From Bacteroidota bacterium (GTDB taxonomy: Bacteria; Bacteroidota; Bacteroidia; NS11-12g; UBA955): 64,000 nucleotides of DNA. The position numbers and the translations under genes are program-made. Numbering within the stretch: the first letter of the stretch is position 1; every line of letters starts with the position of its first letter. The notes under the pieces are model-generated. The model saw only the letters and a list, made by a program, of their open reading frames with translations, searched no databases and had not been told where the DNA came from. Where the stretch lies: assembly GCA_027488835.1 (NCBI GenBank), contig JAIYAW010000002.1, positions 152,666 through 216,665 on the forward strand, read 5' to 3'. Shown here piece by piece: positions 25,606 through 33,841 of this stretch.

Positions 25606-26913
25606 TTAATCAATTCTCGTAATTCTGGCGCCCAAAGCATTCAAACGTTCTTCAATTCGTTCGTAGCCTCTGTCAATTTGTTCAATGTTTCGGATAGTAC
25701 TTTTTCCTTTGGCACTCATAGCAGCGATTAAAAGTGCTACACCTGCTCTAATATCGGGAGATGACATTGTGATGCCTTTGAGTTTAGTTCTTCTATCCAA
25801 ACCGATGACTGTTGCACGATGAGGGTCGCAAAGTATGATTTGGGCACCCATATCAATCAAATTGTCTACAAAGAACAATCGGCTTTCAAACATTTTTTGA
25901 TGGATAAGAACTGTTCCTCGGGCTTGTGTAGCCGTAACCAAAGCAATTGAAATAAGGTCTGGGGTAAAGCCTGGCCAAATTTGATCAGAAATGGTTAAAA
26001 TAGATCCATCAATGAAACTATCTATTTCATAGTGCTCATTTTCAGGAATATAAATATCATCGCCTCTTATTTCTAATTTGATGCCCAAACGTTCAAAGGT
26101 TTTGGGAATGATTCCCAACATATCTACCCTACAATTTTTCAAGGTGATTTCACTTTGGGTGATTGCAGCCATTCCAATGAATGAACCTATTTCGATCATG
26201 TCTGGCAAACATCTGTGATCGCAACCGTTCATGGATGTAACACCTTGAATAATAAGTTTGTTAGAGCCAATCCCATCAATATTAGCACCCATGGCATTGA
26301 GCATGGTACATAATTGTTGAAGATAAGGTTCACAGGCCGCATTGTATATGGTTGTTTCTCCTTCGGCGAGAACGGCAGCCATTAAAATGTTTGCTGTTCC
26401 TGTTACAGAGGCTTCGTCCAAATGCATAAAGCAACCTTTCAGTTTTTCTGATTGAACCCTGTAAAAAGATTGTTCAGCAATATATTCAAACTTGGCACCT
26501 AGGTTAATGAATCCCTCAAAATGTGTGTCCAAACGTCTGCGGCCAATTTTATCGCCGCCGGGACTTGGAATATACCCTTTGCCAAAGCGAGCGAGGAGAG
26601 GGCCAACAATCATGATTGAGCCGCGCAATGCAGCACCTTGCTTTTTGAATTCGGCGCTGTCTAGGAATTCTAAATTTACTTTGTCTGCTTTGAAGGAGAA
26701 TTTACCTCTTTCCATGCGATTGGTTTTTACCCCTAAATTTTGAAGAAGTTCTATCAATTTTAGAACATCTCTAATTTCAGGAATGTTATCAATAATTACT
26801 TCCTCTGAAGTAAGTAATACAGCACAAATTACTTGTAAAGCTTCGTTTTTAGCTCCTTGAGGAATAATTTCCCCTTTTAATTTGTGACCACCTTCAATTT
26901 CAAATACTGCCAT
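25606..26913 (-). CDS. murA: UDP-N-acetylglucosamine 1-carboxyvinyltransferase with Asp in place of the active-site Cys
   Basis: The 435-residue enzyme performs the first committed step of peptidoglycan synthesis, transferring enolpyruvate from PEP to UDP-GlcNAc. The conserved Lys22 of QGAKNEAL is present, as are GADAV-type inside-out barrel repeats and the C-terminal DIRAGVALLIAAM. The catalytic loop reads SPGGDKIGRRRLDTHFEG. The position of E. coli Cys115 is Asp121 here. Cys-to-Asp MurA enzymes (known in mycobacteria, chlamydia and Borrelia) are active but not alkylated by fosfomycin. It is in the operon DUF4290-murA-small membrane protein with gaps of 5 and 3 bp. Confidence 0.96.
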   Translation of the reverse strand: MAVFEIEGGHKLKGEIIPQGAKNEALQVICAVLLTSEEVIIDNIPEIRDVLKLIELLQNLGVKTNRMERGKFSFKADKVNLEFLDSAEFKKQGAALRGSIMIVGPLLARFGKGYIPSPGGDKIGRRRLDTHFEGFINLGAKFEYIAEQSFYRVQSEKLKGCFMHLDEASVTGTANILMAAVLAEGETTIYNAACEPYLQQLCTMLNAMGANIDGIGSNKLIIQGVTSMNGCDHRCLPDMIEIGSFIGMAAITQSEITLKNCRVDMLGIIPKTFERLGIKLEIRGDDIYIPENEHYEIDSFIDGSILTISDQIWPGFTPDLISIALVTATQARGTVLIHQKMFESRLFFVDNLIDMGAQIILCDPHRATVIGLDRRTKLKGITMSSPDIRAGVALLIAAMSAKGKSTIRNIEQIDRGYERIEERLNALGARITRID

Positions 26914-26918
26914 GAATT

Positions 26919-27605
26919 TTAAAATCTACGGTAATTTTTACCGCGGGTTTGATTTTTCTTATTGTTGTTACTGTTGTTGTTTTTATTGCGATTAAATCCT
27001 CCGGTATTGTTATTGTTTTTGAAGAATTTTTTAGGTTGGAAATTACTCGCATCCACGGATACCGTAATTTCAGAACCTTCAAGTTGCAATTGACCTTTTG
27101 ATAATATTTTCAAATGTTCGGCAATGACTTCATTACTCAGGTTTTCATTGTTCCAAATTTTACAGCTGTTGTACATGAATGAAGCAATTAAGTTTACCAT
27201 TTCTTGACGCAATTCAGGTTCTTGCATTTCAGAAACTTTGTCAACCATCATTTGAAGGTTTCGGCCATAGAATCTAAAGCGAATATTTGTTGTTGGATAA
27301 CCTATCGTTTCAGGTTTTTTTGATTTTACCTCCGGTGTTGGAATTGGGTAAGGAGAATCAACATCCAACTGGTATTGACCAATTTGGAAAATATGTCCCC
27401 ACAAAATTTCTTTGTAGTTCGCTTGAAGTTTAATCTCAGGATTTAAAGCAGCCATGATATTCACCAAGTTGTGAACCCACTGTGTGCGTTTGTCTTTGTC
27501 GGCAATTGATTGAATATGTGCTACATATTCTTGAATATGGCGGCCATATTCTGCAATTCTCAAATGGTCTCTTTGAGTATTATAATCACTTTGAAGGATT
27601 GTCAT
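26919..27605 (-). CDS. DUF4290 family protein
   Basis: The 228-residue protein matches DUF4290. It has a helical N-terminus with YNTQRDHLRIAEYGRHIQEYV, an ALNPEIKLQANYKEILWGHIF core, and YPTTNIRFRFYGRNLQMMVDKV. The last 40 residues are a low-complexity Asn/Lys/Arg tail (NNNNTGGFNRNKNNNSN) that may bind RNA or the membrane surface. The family is restricted to Bacteroidota and its function is unknown. It is the first gene of the murA operon (5-bp gap). A TTAATTTG box, one mismatch from consensus, lies about 11 nt upstream of the ATG. Confidence 0.88.
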   Translation of the reverse strand: MTILQSDYNTQRDHLRIAEYGRHIQEYVAHIQSIADKDKRTQWVHNLVNIMAALNPEIKLQANYKEILWGHIFQIGQYQLDVDSPYPIPTPEVKSKKPETIGYPTTNIRFRFYGRNLQMMVDKVSEMQEPELRQEMVNLIASFMYNSCKIWNNENLSNEVIAEHLKILSKGQLQLEGSEITVSVDASNFQPKKFFKNNNNTGGFNRNKNNNSNNNKKNQTRGKNYRRF

Positions 27606-27692
27606 TTTTGCAGTTGCAAATTAAGTATTGATTTGTGTAAAATTATAAAACTTTTAGATACTTCAAATGTTCATTTTAAAGATAAATCTAAT

Positions 27693-28319
27693 ATGAAAGC
27701 AAAGATAATAGAAAATTACATTTTGCATTACAATAGAAATGGGAAAATGCCTGTAAGTGTATTTGCGTTTTGCGAAACAATGGAAATGCATGAATCTGAT
27801 TTTTACAATGAATTTGCAGATTTCAATTCACTTGAATCGCAGGTTTTAAGTCAAATTTGGTCGGATTCACTTCAAAAATTACAAGGGCAAGAATATTATG
27901 AGGAATGTTCTAACAATGAAAAATTACTTTCTGCGGTATATGCTTTTGTTGAAAATCTGAAAAATTACAGAAGCTATTTGCTTTTGAAATACAAAGATTG
28001 GAGCAATCCACTTGATCAGATGTCCTCAATGAACGGATTTAAGAAATCATTTTTTAGTTATCTAGAATCCTTGGAATTTGAGAATAAAGGGATAGGAATT
28101 CAACAAGTGGACAATTTACTTGAAAAAGGAATGTACCACGCGTTGTTTACCAATTTGTCCTTTGTTTTTCATTTTTGGTTGAAAGATACAAGTCAAGGGT
28201 TTGAGAAAACGGATGCATGCATTGAAAAATCATTTGCTTTAAGTTTTCAATTGATTGCCAATAACTCATTATCTACTGCTTTTGATTTTGGAAAGTTTTT
28301 GTTTTCTAACTTCAAATGA
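27693..28319 (+). CDS. TetR-like regulator with ABC1-kinase partner
   Basis: The 208-residue protein is all-helical. The start at ATG 27693 is preferred; the open frame extends upstream to 27510 but that part lies antisense to DUF4290. The N-terminal 50 residues (IENYILHYNRNGKMPVSVFAFCETMEMHESDFYNEFADF) have the TetR helix-turn-helix arrangement, although the usual basic residues for DNA contact are few. The remainder resembles TetR C-terminal domains. It overlaps the ABC1 kinase start by 4 bp (ATGA), so the two are translationally coupled. It may be a non-DNA-binding accessory of the kinase rather than a repressor. Confidence 0.72.
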   Translation: MKAKIIENYILHYNRNGKMPVSVFAFCETMEMHESDFYNEFADFNSLESQVLSQIWSDSLQKLQGQEYYEECSNNEKLLSAVYAFVENLKNYRSYLLLKYKDWSNPLDQMSSMNGFKKSFFSYLESLEFENKGIGIQQVDNLLEKGMYHALFTNLSFVFHFWLKDTSQGFEKTDACIEKSFALSFQLIANNSLSTAFDFGKFLFSNFK

Positions 28320-29647
28320 AAACCCAAGATAAAATACCCAGCAGTAAATTCGAAAGAGCTGTAAAACTGGTTGGTACAGGTGCTAAAATTGGAGGTAATT
28401 ACCTAAAGTATTATGCCAAAAAGAGCATAACTGGTGATTCAGATAAAAAAGATCTGCACGAGTCGAACGCTGAAGATATCTATGATTCTTTAAGCAATTT
28501 AAAGGGTAGTGCGCTAAAAGTTGCTCAAATGTTGAGTATGGATAAAAATATCCTTCCAAGGGCTTACACTGAAAAGTTTGCACTTTCACAATATTCTGCT
28601 CCACCAATGTCGCCGCCTCTCGTCATTAAAGCTTTTACAAATGCAATTGGTAAATCTCCTTTTGATGTATTTGATGAATTTCAAGCAAAATCTTTGGCTG
28701 CCGCTTCAATTGGTCAGGTTCATTTGGCAAAAAAAGATGGTCACCAATACGCTGTAAAAATTCAATATCCAGGCGTTTCAGATTCTATCAAAAGCGATTT
28801 AAAAATGGTTAAACCCATTGCAAACGCTATGTTTGGTTTGTCTGAAAAAGAAATGAAAAAGTACTTTCAAGAAGTAGAGGATAAACTTATTGAAGAAACG
28901 AATTACCATTTGGAATTAACACGAGGTACTGAAATTGCCGAATCATGTGCACACATTGAAAATGTAGTTTTTCCAAAATATTACAAAGAACTGAGTGCCG
29001 AAAAGGTTTTGGTAATGGATTATTTAGAAGGTCTTCATTTGAAGGAATATTTGCAAACCAATCCAACCCAAGAAGAAAAAAACAAACTTGCTCAGGCTTT
29101 GTGGGATTTCTACGAATATCAATTGCATACGTTAAAATCAATTCATGCAGATCCGCATCCTGGAAACTTTTTGTTTACAGCAGAAGGGAAAGTAGGGGTT
29201 ATAGATTTTGGTTGCATTAAAGTTGTGCCAGATGATTTTTATTTCAGTTATTTTCCTTTGTTGCTCACAGAGGTTCAAGAAAATCCTGAGTTAATTGCAA
29301 AATTAATGAAGGAAATTGAAATCATTTTCCCTGGAGATAGTCAAAATATCATTGATGAATTGACGGATGCATTTGTTAAAATGACCAATCTTTTAAGTAC
29401 GCCATTTAAATCAGAAAAGTTCCATTTTACCTATGAATATTTGGATGAAATTTATGCGATTGGCGACGAGATTTATCAAATTCCAGAGGTGAAAAAACCA
29501 ACACAACCAAGAGGAAGTAAACATGCGCTTTATGTGAATCGTACTTATTTTGGAATTTATAGTATAATGGCAGATTTGAATGCCGAAATTCTAACGAAAC
29601 CAAGTCATTGGAAAAATGCCTTATTAAAGCATCACAACTTGTTGTGA
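28316..29647 (+). CDS. ABC1/UbiB/AarF atypical kinase
   Basis: The 443-residue protein has the ABC1 family features. The KxGQ-type helix reads LKGSALKVAQ (68-71: Lys-Val-Ala-Gln, Ala replacing the usual Gly). The Ala-rich loop is AAASIGQVH (128-136), the nucleotide-binding Lys is AVK148, the ion-pair Glu region EETNYHLE lies near 194-200, the catalytic loop HADPHPGNF (278-285) and the DFG 297-299. Family members (Coq8, UbiB) have ATPase activity and support isoprenoid quinone synthesis or lipid handling. No quinone-synthesis gene is adjacent. Its last codons form part of a terminator hairpin. Confidence 0.93.
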   Translation: MKTQDKIPSSKFERAVKLVGTGAKIGGNYLKYYAKKSITGDSDKKDLHESNAEDIYDSLSNLKGSALKVAQMLSMDKNILPRAYTEKFALSQYSAPPMSPPLVIKAFTNAIGKSPFDVFDEFQAKSLAAASIGQVHLAKKDGHQYAVKIQYPGVSDSIKSDLKMVKPIANAMFGLSEKEMKKYFQEVEDKLIEETNYHLELTRGTEIAESCAHIENVVFPKYYKELSAEKVLVMDYLEGLHLKEYLQTNPTQEEKNKLAQALWDFYEYQLHTLKSIHADPHPGNFLFTAEGKVGVIDFGCIKVVPDDFYFSYFPLLLTEVQENPELIAKLMKEIEIIFPGDSQNIIDELTDAFVKMTNLLSTPFKSEKFHFTYEYLDEIYAIGDEIYQIPEVKKPTQPRGSKHALYVNRTYFGIYSIMADLNAEILTKPSHWKNALLKHHNLL

Positions 29648-29655
29648 TGCTTTAA
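29624..29655. terminator. Terminator hairpin overlapping the ABC1 kinase stop codon
   Basis: Arms TTAAAGCATCACAAC (29624-29638) and GTTGTGATGCTTTAA (29641-29655) form a perfect 15-bp stem with a 2-nt formal loop. The stop TGA (29645-29647) lies within the descending arm, so the last seven codons are part of the structure. T-rich sequence follows on the plus strand. The convergent TonB receptor gene ends at 29670. Confidence 0.75.
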
Positions 29656-29669
29656 TATTTCTTTGTGAG

Positions 29670-31922
29670 TTATATTTTTACGTCCAAAGTAAATAATATA
29701 GCTCTACCATCCGATGGCATCACTCCGGGTCCCGGATAACCGCTCGCTCTTCGTGTAAAGTACTTAGCGTTGGTTAAATTATTCACTGTGATTTTTATGG
29801 AAATGTCTTTTTTAACATTCACTTTTAAATTTAAATCGCAAATTGAATATTCAGGAATGATTCCGTTTTGGGCGTTTGCGGAGATCCCAACTGTATTTAA
29901 AGCGTCATTAAACGTTTGACCTACATAGCTGTATTGAAATCCAATATTGAATAATTCTTGACTCGTTTTATCATTCAAATAGGCAAAATTAACCCCAGTC
30001 CTGACAATATTTCTCGGCGCATTTTCTATCAAGTTATTATTGATATTTTTAGATTCATTCAAACCAGCTGAATTTTTAACCGTCACATTAAAATCTTGAT
30101 AACGTGCATCGTTAAATGAATATGAAACAAATACTGGCATTTTAAATTTCTTTTTGAGGGACGTATGCGCCATTGCATCAATTTCAATTAATGCTTCTAT
30201 TCCAGCAGTAAAGCTATTTCCAACGTTTGTTTTTAGGGTATAGGATTTATTATTCGCGTCGTACAAGGAAATTCTACCCGCTCGGTTATTATACTGTAAG
30301 CCAAAAATACTTGCATCCAAATAAAACCACTTTCCAATAATACCTCTAATTCCAATGTCTGAATTAATTCCTGACGCATCTTTTAAATTGGCATCAATTA
30401 TTTCTGTGCCGGGAACAGCTTGCATGTCTGAAAACAGAATAGGTCTGTAAGCTTGATTGATATTTCCATAAATCTCTAATCCATTGTTTAGATGATATTC
30501 AAGTCCAAAACCCCCAATAATAAAATTTCTAATTTGGGCTGGAGCAACAATATTGATTGCTGTACCATCTGAATTAAATCCTGTTCTACCCGAAGCCACT
30601 GAATGGATATTTTCGTAACGAATACCTGGAATTAGCAATAGCTTTTTGGAAACTCGAAAAACTTGTTCAAGAAAAACGCTATAATTTTTAGTATCGAATT
30701 TAAATTCTCCTGGGAAAACCCAATCTGAAGTAAAATTATTATCGGTTCCTGTGCTGCCAATTCCTTTTTGAAAGCGCTCGGTAAAACTTGTGAAATATCG
30801 AATACCAGTTGTAATTGTTTGTTTTTGATTGCCAATGTAATAGTTGAGCAAATAACTTGCCTCAATGCCTCGGTTATGATATTTGTCTATGGCTAGTTCT
30901 CTCGGAGCATATTGAAGTGTTTTTGATTGGATCGTGTCAGGGATATCAATTGCTTTGGTAAAACCAACGCTTTTGCGATCTGCGTCCATTCCAAACGCCA
31001 TAATTTGTAGCGTTTGATTACTATTTATTTTCCAATTGAATTTTATGTTTCCAGTAAGCCACGGAGTAGAAAACCAATTTCTGTTGCGGTTACTTTTGGT
31101 AATGTCACCATTCATATCCGCGTCTGTTAAACCTCCTGGTTGCTGGCTTAGCATGTTGTAATTGGTTAAATCAAATGCGATATCTGTGTTCTTCGAAAAT
31201 TGATATCCTCCAGAAAAATAGAGCGTTTGCGTATTGTAAGCACTGTTTTTTCGAAATCCTTCTGCAGATCGTTTATCGTAAAATGCGTAATAATAGAAGT
31301 TGTTTTTTCTTCCACTTACCGCCAAAAAATTGTTATACAAGCCGAAGCTACCTATGGTTTGTGCTGTTTGAATGGTAATAGGTTTTGTTTCAGATTTGCC
31401 ATCGCGCATAACATAATTGATCATACCTCCAAATTGAGGTCCAAATTGCAATGCTCCTGCACCTTTGATGATGTGTATGCGCTGAATTGCTTGCATTGGC
31501 GGGTTATAATAGGCTTCAGGATAACCATATGGATCAGCAGCAATGTCAGCACCATTTTGACGAATGTTAAATTCCCAGCTTCTATTCGGGCTTAAACCGC
31601 GGGTTGAAATTCCAATTTGAATGCCAGATCCATCGCTTTCCCAAATATGCATTCCAGGAACTTTTGCTAAAATTTGACGCATATTGTTGTTCACCACTAT
31701 GGTATTTAAATTGTCGAGAATAATAATTGCATTTTTTTTCCCGGCATTGATTTTAGTACCTATGATTTCTGGCGATGGCAAAACATCTCTTTTGCTTTGT
31801 TGACCAACCAACGATATTTCTTCTAAATATTCAAAGTGATTTTTTGATGTGTCATTTAAAGACTGGCCATTCACATTTCCAATAATTCCACAAAGTCCAA
31901 AAATGATAATATTCTTCAGCAT
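29670..31922 (-). CDS. TonB-dependent receptor (FecA-like siderophore/metal receptor)
   Basis: The 750-residue protein starts at ATG 31922 with a signal peptide (cut after NVNGQ); an in-frame Met ten codons upstream overlaps the -7 box. It has the plug domain (NMRQILAKVPGMHIWESDGSGIQIGISTRGL, then RIHIIKGAGALQFGPQFGGMINYV) and a 22-strand barrel ending ILFTLDVKI. No carboxypeptidase-like N-terminal SusC domain is present, so it belongs to the classical ligand-gated type for iron chelates or other metals. The ligand is not identifiable from sequence. The promoter has inverted repeats that suggest metal-dependent regulation. Confidence 0.93.
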   Translation of the reverse strand: MLKNIIIFGLCGIIGNVNGQSLNDTSKNHFEYLEEISLVGQQSKRDVLPSPEIIGTKINAGKKNAIIILDNLNTIVVNNNMRQILAKVPGMHIWESDGSGIQIGISTRGLSPNRSWEFNIRQNGADIAADPYGYPEAYYNPPMQAIQRIHIIKGAGALQFGPQFGGMINYVMRDGKSETKPITIQTAQTIGSFGLYNNFLAVSGRKNNFYYYAFYDKRSAEGFRKNSAYNTQTLYFSGGYQFSKNTDIAFDLTNYNMLSQQPGGLTDADMNGDITKSNRNRNWFSTPWLTGNIKFNWKINSNQTLQIMAFGMDADRKSVGFTKAIDIPDTIQSKTLQYAPRELAIDKYHNRGIEASYLLNYYIGNQKQTITTGIRYFTSFTERFQKGIGSTGTDNNFTSDWVFPGEFKFDTKNYSVFLEQVFRVSKKLLLIPGIRYENIHSVASGRTGFNSDGTAINIVAPAQIRNFIIGGFGLEYHLNNGLEIYGNINQAYRPILFSDMQAVPGTEIIDANLKDASGINSDIGIRGIIGKWFYLDASIFGLQYNNRAGRISLYDANNKSYTLKTNVGNSFTAGIEALIEIDAMAHTSLKKKFKMPVFVSYSFNDARYQDFNVTVKNSAGLNESKNINNNLIENAPRNIVRTGVNFAYLNDKTSQELFNIGFQYSYVGQTFNDALNTVGISANAQNGIIPEYSICDLNLKVNVKKDISIKITVNNLTNAKYFTRRASGYPGPGVMPSDGRAILFTLDVKI

Positions 31923-31927
31923 TTTAT

Positions 31928-31942
31928 TTAGATTAATTCTAA
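31928..31942 (-). promoter_or_regulatory. Inverted repeat between TonB-receptor -7 box and start codon
   Basis: TTAGA and TCTAA arms (31928-31932, 31938-31942) with a 5-nt centre lie in the leader, a few bases from the predicted transcription start. They share the TTAGA/TCTAA half-site with the repeat at 31954-31970, so this may be a second regulator site. Confidence 0.5.
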
Positions 31943-31949
31943 TTAAGTG

Positions 31950-31981
31950 CAAATCTAAATTTTATTTAGAATAATTACAAA
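31950..31981 (-). promoter_or_regulatory. Consensus promoter with embedded operator, TonB receptor
   Basis: On the minus strand, TTTG (31981-31978) and TAGATTTG (31957-31950) are separated by exactly 20 bp, a full -33/-7 match. A perfect 7-bp inverted repeat, TCTAAAT-3 nt-ATTTAGA (31954-31970), overlaps the -7 box and the spacer, where a bound repressor would block RNA polymerase. The half-site resembles TTAG-type half-sites of DtxR-family metalloregulators; which regulator binds is inference. Confidence 0.72.
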
Positions 31982-31985
31982 TAAA

Positions 31986-33152
31986 TTAATATTTTCTTTC
32001 TTTCCAAATGGTTTTTGCCGGCAAGAGAAAGAAAATTGCTGTACCAATGGTAATTAAAAACATGTAGAACTCATATAAAATATGCTTGAATATCGTTTGT
32101 CTTGTCTGCCCTAACAAGGTATAAATTTTATTAATTTGTATGGTTTGTACGCTGAATTTGAGAAGCCAAAAAATCAAACCCAATTGAATGTTAATTACCA
32201 ATAAAATGGGCATAACAAAATAAAACAAACCATAGATTCCAAATAACAGCCACCAATACCAGGGCAATTCTTTACCGCCGCTGAGCCATCGTTTGCGCTG
32301 ATGTAATAGGGGTAAAAATCCTTCAATCTTATCAGAAAAAGCCAAAACTTCCGGACTCATTACATTGTTCCATTTCCAGCCTTTCTTGCAAATTTCTGAA
32401 TACAGTTTATAGTCTTCAGTAATGGAAAATTTGATTTTTCCATAGCCTCCGATTTCCCAATAGGCTTCTTTTTTTATAATCATGTTATTGCCAACTGCAG
32501 TTGCAGGAATTCCTGAAAATGAAATAAGATTCAATAAGCCCATGAAATATGCCCAATCTATTTCTTGAAGCCAGCCCCAAATTCCATCGCTTTTCACCAT
32601 TGTGGTTCCACTTGCCACACCCATATCAGAAGACAAACTACCTAATAATCCCAATGCCCAATTCGGATTCACTTCCACATCGGCATCGGTAATTAAATAG
32701 TAATTGCCCGTTGCAAATTTATCGAGTTGCGCCATTGCACGGGCTTTGGCTTTCAATCCAGAGTCATCATCTACAATGTCAACCAATTGTATTTGTGCTT
32801 TTTTTTCGTTATATTCAATTGTCTCAGATGTGAAAGAATTAATAAATGCCAACACCAAATCCTTCGTTTTGTCGGTGCTTTGGTCATTCCCAACGAGAAT
32901 TTGAATTTTTTCTTGGGGGTATTTCAATTTTACCAGAGATGTTAAACATTGTACAATGTTTTTTTCTTCATTTCGGCAGGCTACCCAAATGCTGATTTCG
33001 GGTAAATCATTAGAAATTACTTTCCATTGGTTATTTTCACCCACGTAATTTTTGTAGTGAGAATAAACTTGGTATCTAAACAATGAAAGTGTTTGCCAAA
33101 TTTGAACCAACAAATACAGTGAAACCAATACAATGAGAATGTATAAAATCAT
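31986..33152 (-). CDS. Family 2 glycosyltransferase, membrane-anchored
   Basis: The 388-residue protein has an N-terminal transmembrane helix (about 1-22) and a GT-A domain. The domain contains ISIWVACRNEEKNIVQCL, VGNDQSTDKTKDL, YLITDADVEVNP (DxD) and an EDYKLYSEICKKGWKW then QRKRWLSGG (the QxxRW motif of processive synthases). Three C-terminal membrane helices follow. The QxxRW motif suggests polymerising or lipid-linked transfer of hexosamine or glucose. Its start codon overlaps the stop of the deacetylase by one base, so the two proteins are made together, which recalls PNAG/chitin-type modification. Confidence 0.9.
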   Translation of the reverse strand: MILYILIVLVSLYLLVQIWQTLSLFRYQVYSHYKNYVGENNQWKVISNDLPEISIWVACRNEEKNIVQCLTSLVKLKYPQEKIQILVGNDQSTDKTKDLVLAFINSFTSETIEYNEKKAQIQLVDIVDDDSGLKAKARAMAQLDKFATGNYYLITDADVEVNPNWALGLLGSLSSDMGVASGTTMVKSDGIWGWLQEIDWAYFMGLLNLISFSGIPATAVGNNMIIKKEAYWEIGGYGKIKFSITEDYKLYSEICKKGWKWNNVMSPEVLAFSDKIEGFLPLLHQRKRWLSGGKELPWYWWLLFGIYGLFYFVMPILLVINIQLGLIFWLLKFSVQTIQINKIYTLLGQTRQTIFKHILYEFYMFLITIGTAIFFLLPAKTIWKERKY

Positions 33153-33820
33153 TAGGTTATGGGTTTGAAATGGAATCCTCTCGCTAACATATTGTTAATG
33201 TATTTCGGTAAAATTTGATTCAGTTGTGCTTGGGCTTTTAAACTGTCATGGAATACGATAATACTGCCATTCCTCGTTCTTTTGGAAATCTTTCTTAGGC
33301 TATCTGCACAATTAAGAGTTCTGTCGTAATCATAAGTCAAAATATCCCACATTATAATTTTATATCCCATATCAATAATTGCCTTGCCTTGCTTTTTTGT
33401 AATCCTGCCATAAGGCGGTCGAAATAATTTGCAATTGTTGTGATTCAATAATTGAATTTGGCATTTTTCAACGTTATCAATGTATTTGTCAATGGGGGAT
33501 GTCCAACCTTTCAAATGATTATACGTGTGATTGCCAATTGAATGTCCCTCAGAAACAATACGCTCCATTACTTCCGGAAACTTATTTGCGTTTTCACCTA
33601 CAGAAAAGAAAGTTGCTTTGATATTGTTTTTGCTTAAAATATCGAGCACTTCATTCGTTACAATATCATTTGGTCCATCGTCAAAAGTCAAATAAACTGA
33701 CTTATCGTTTTTAGCCATTCGCCAATGATAACGGTGAAAAAAACTTTGGATAAAGGATGGAATCCTGTAATAATGCATAGAAGGAACAAAAATGATGGAT
33801 TTTTTTGAGGATTGCATCAT
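33152..33820 (-). CDS. Polysaccharide deacetylase (NodB domain)
   Basis: The 222-residue protein has the NodB homology domain: motif 1 YLTFDDGPND with the catalytic-base and metal Asp, motif 2 GNHTYNH with the two metal His, motif 3 FRPPYGRITKKQGK, motif 4 KIIMWDILTYDYD and motif 5 IIVFHDSL. Such enzymes remove N-acetyl groups from GlcNAc polymers. The start is uncertain: Met codons at 33820 and 33817 are preferred, while 33850 lies inside the divergent kmo gene. No clear signal peptide is seen, though an N-terminal hydrophobic SIIFVPSMHYY stretch may anchor it. Its pairing with a GT2 suggests cell-wall or exopolysaccharide tailoring. Confidence 0.88.
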   Translation of the reverse strand: MMQSSKKSIIFVPSMHYYRIPSFIQSFFHRYHWRMAKNDKSVYLTFDDGPNDIVTNEVLDILSKNNIKATFFSVGENANKFPEVMERIVSEGHSIGNHTYNHLKGWTSPIDKYIDNVEKCQIQLLNHNNCKLFRPPYGRITKKQGKAIIDMGYKIIMWDILTYDYDRTLNCADSLRKISKRTRNGSIIVFHDSLKAQAQLNQILPKYINNMLARGFHFKPIT

Positions 33821-33829
33821 TCGATGCCT

Positions 33830-33837
33830 TAAATTTG
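33830..33837 (+). promoter_or_regulatory. -7 box four bases before the kmo start
   Basis: TAAATTTG is an exact match with a 4-nt gap to the ATG at 33842. A TTTG at 33804-33807 lies 22 bp upstream as a plausible -33. It overlaps the 5' end of the divergent deacetylase gene. Confidence 0.55.
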
Positions 33838-33841
33838 CAAT

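Noticed and set aside
27510..27692. Upstream extension of the TetR-like frame
   Set aside because: It is antisense to DUF4290 and has no supportive homology; ATG 27693 gives the normal TetR-like length.
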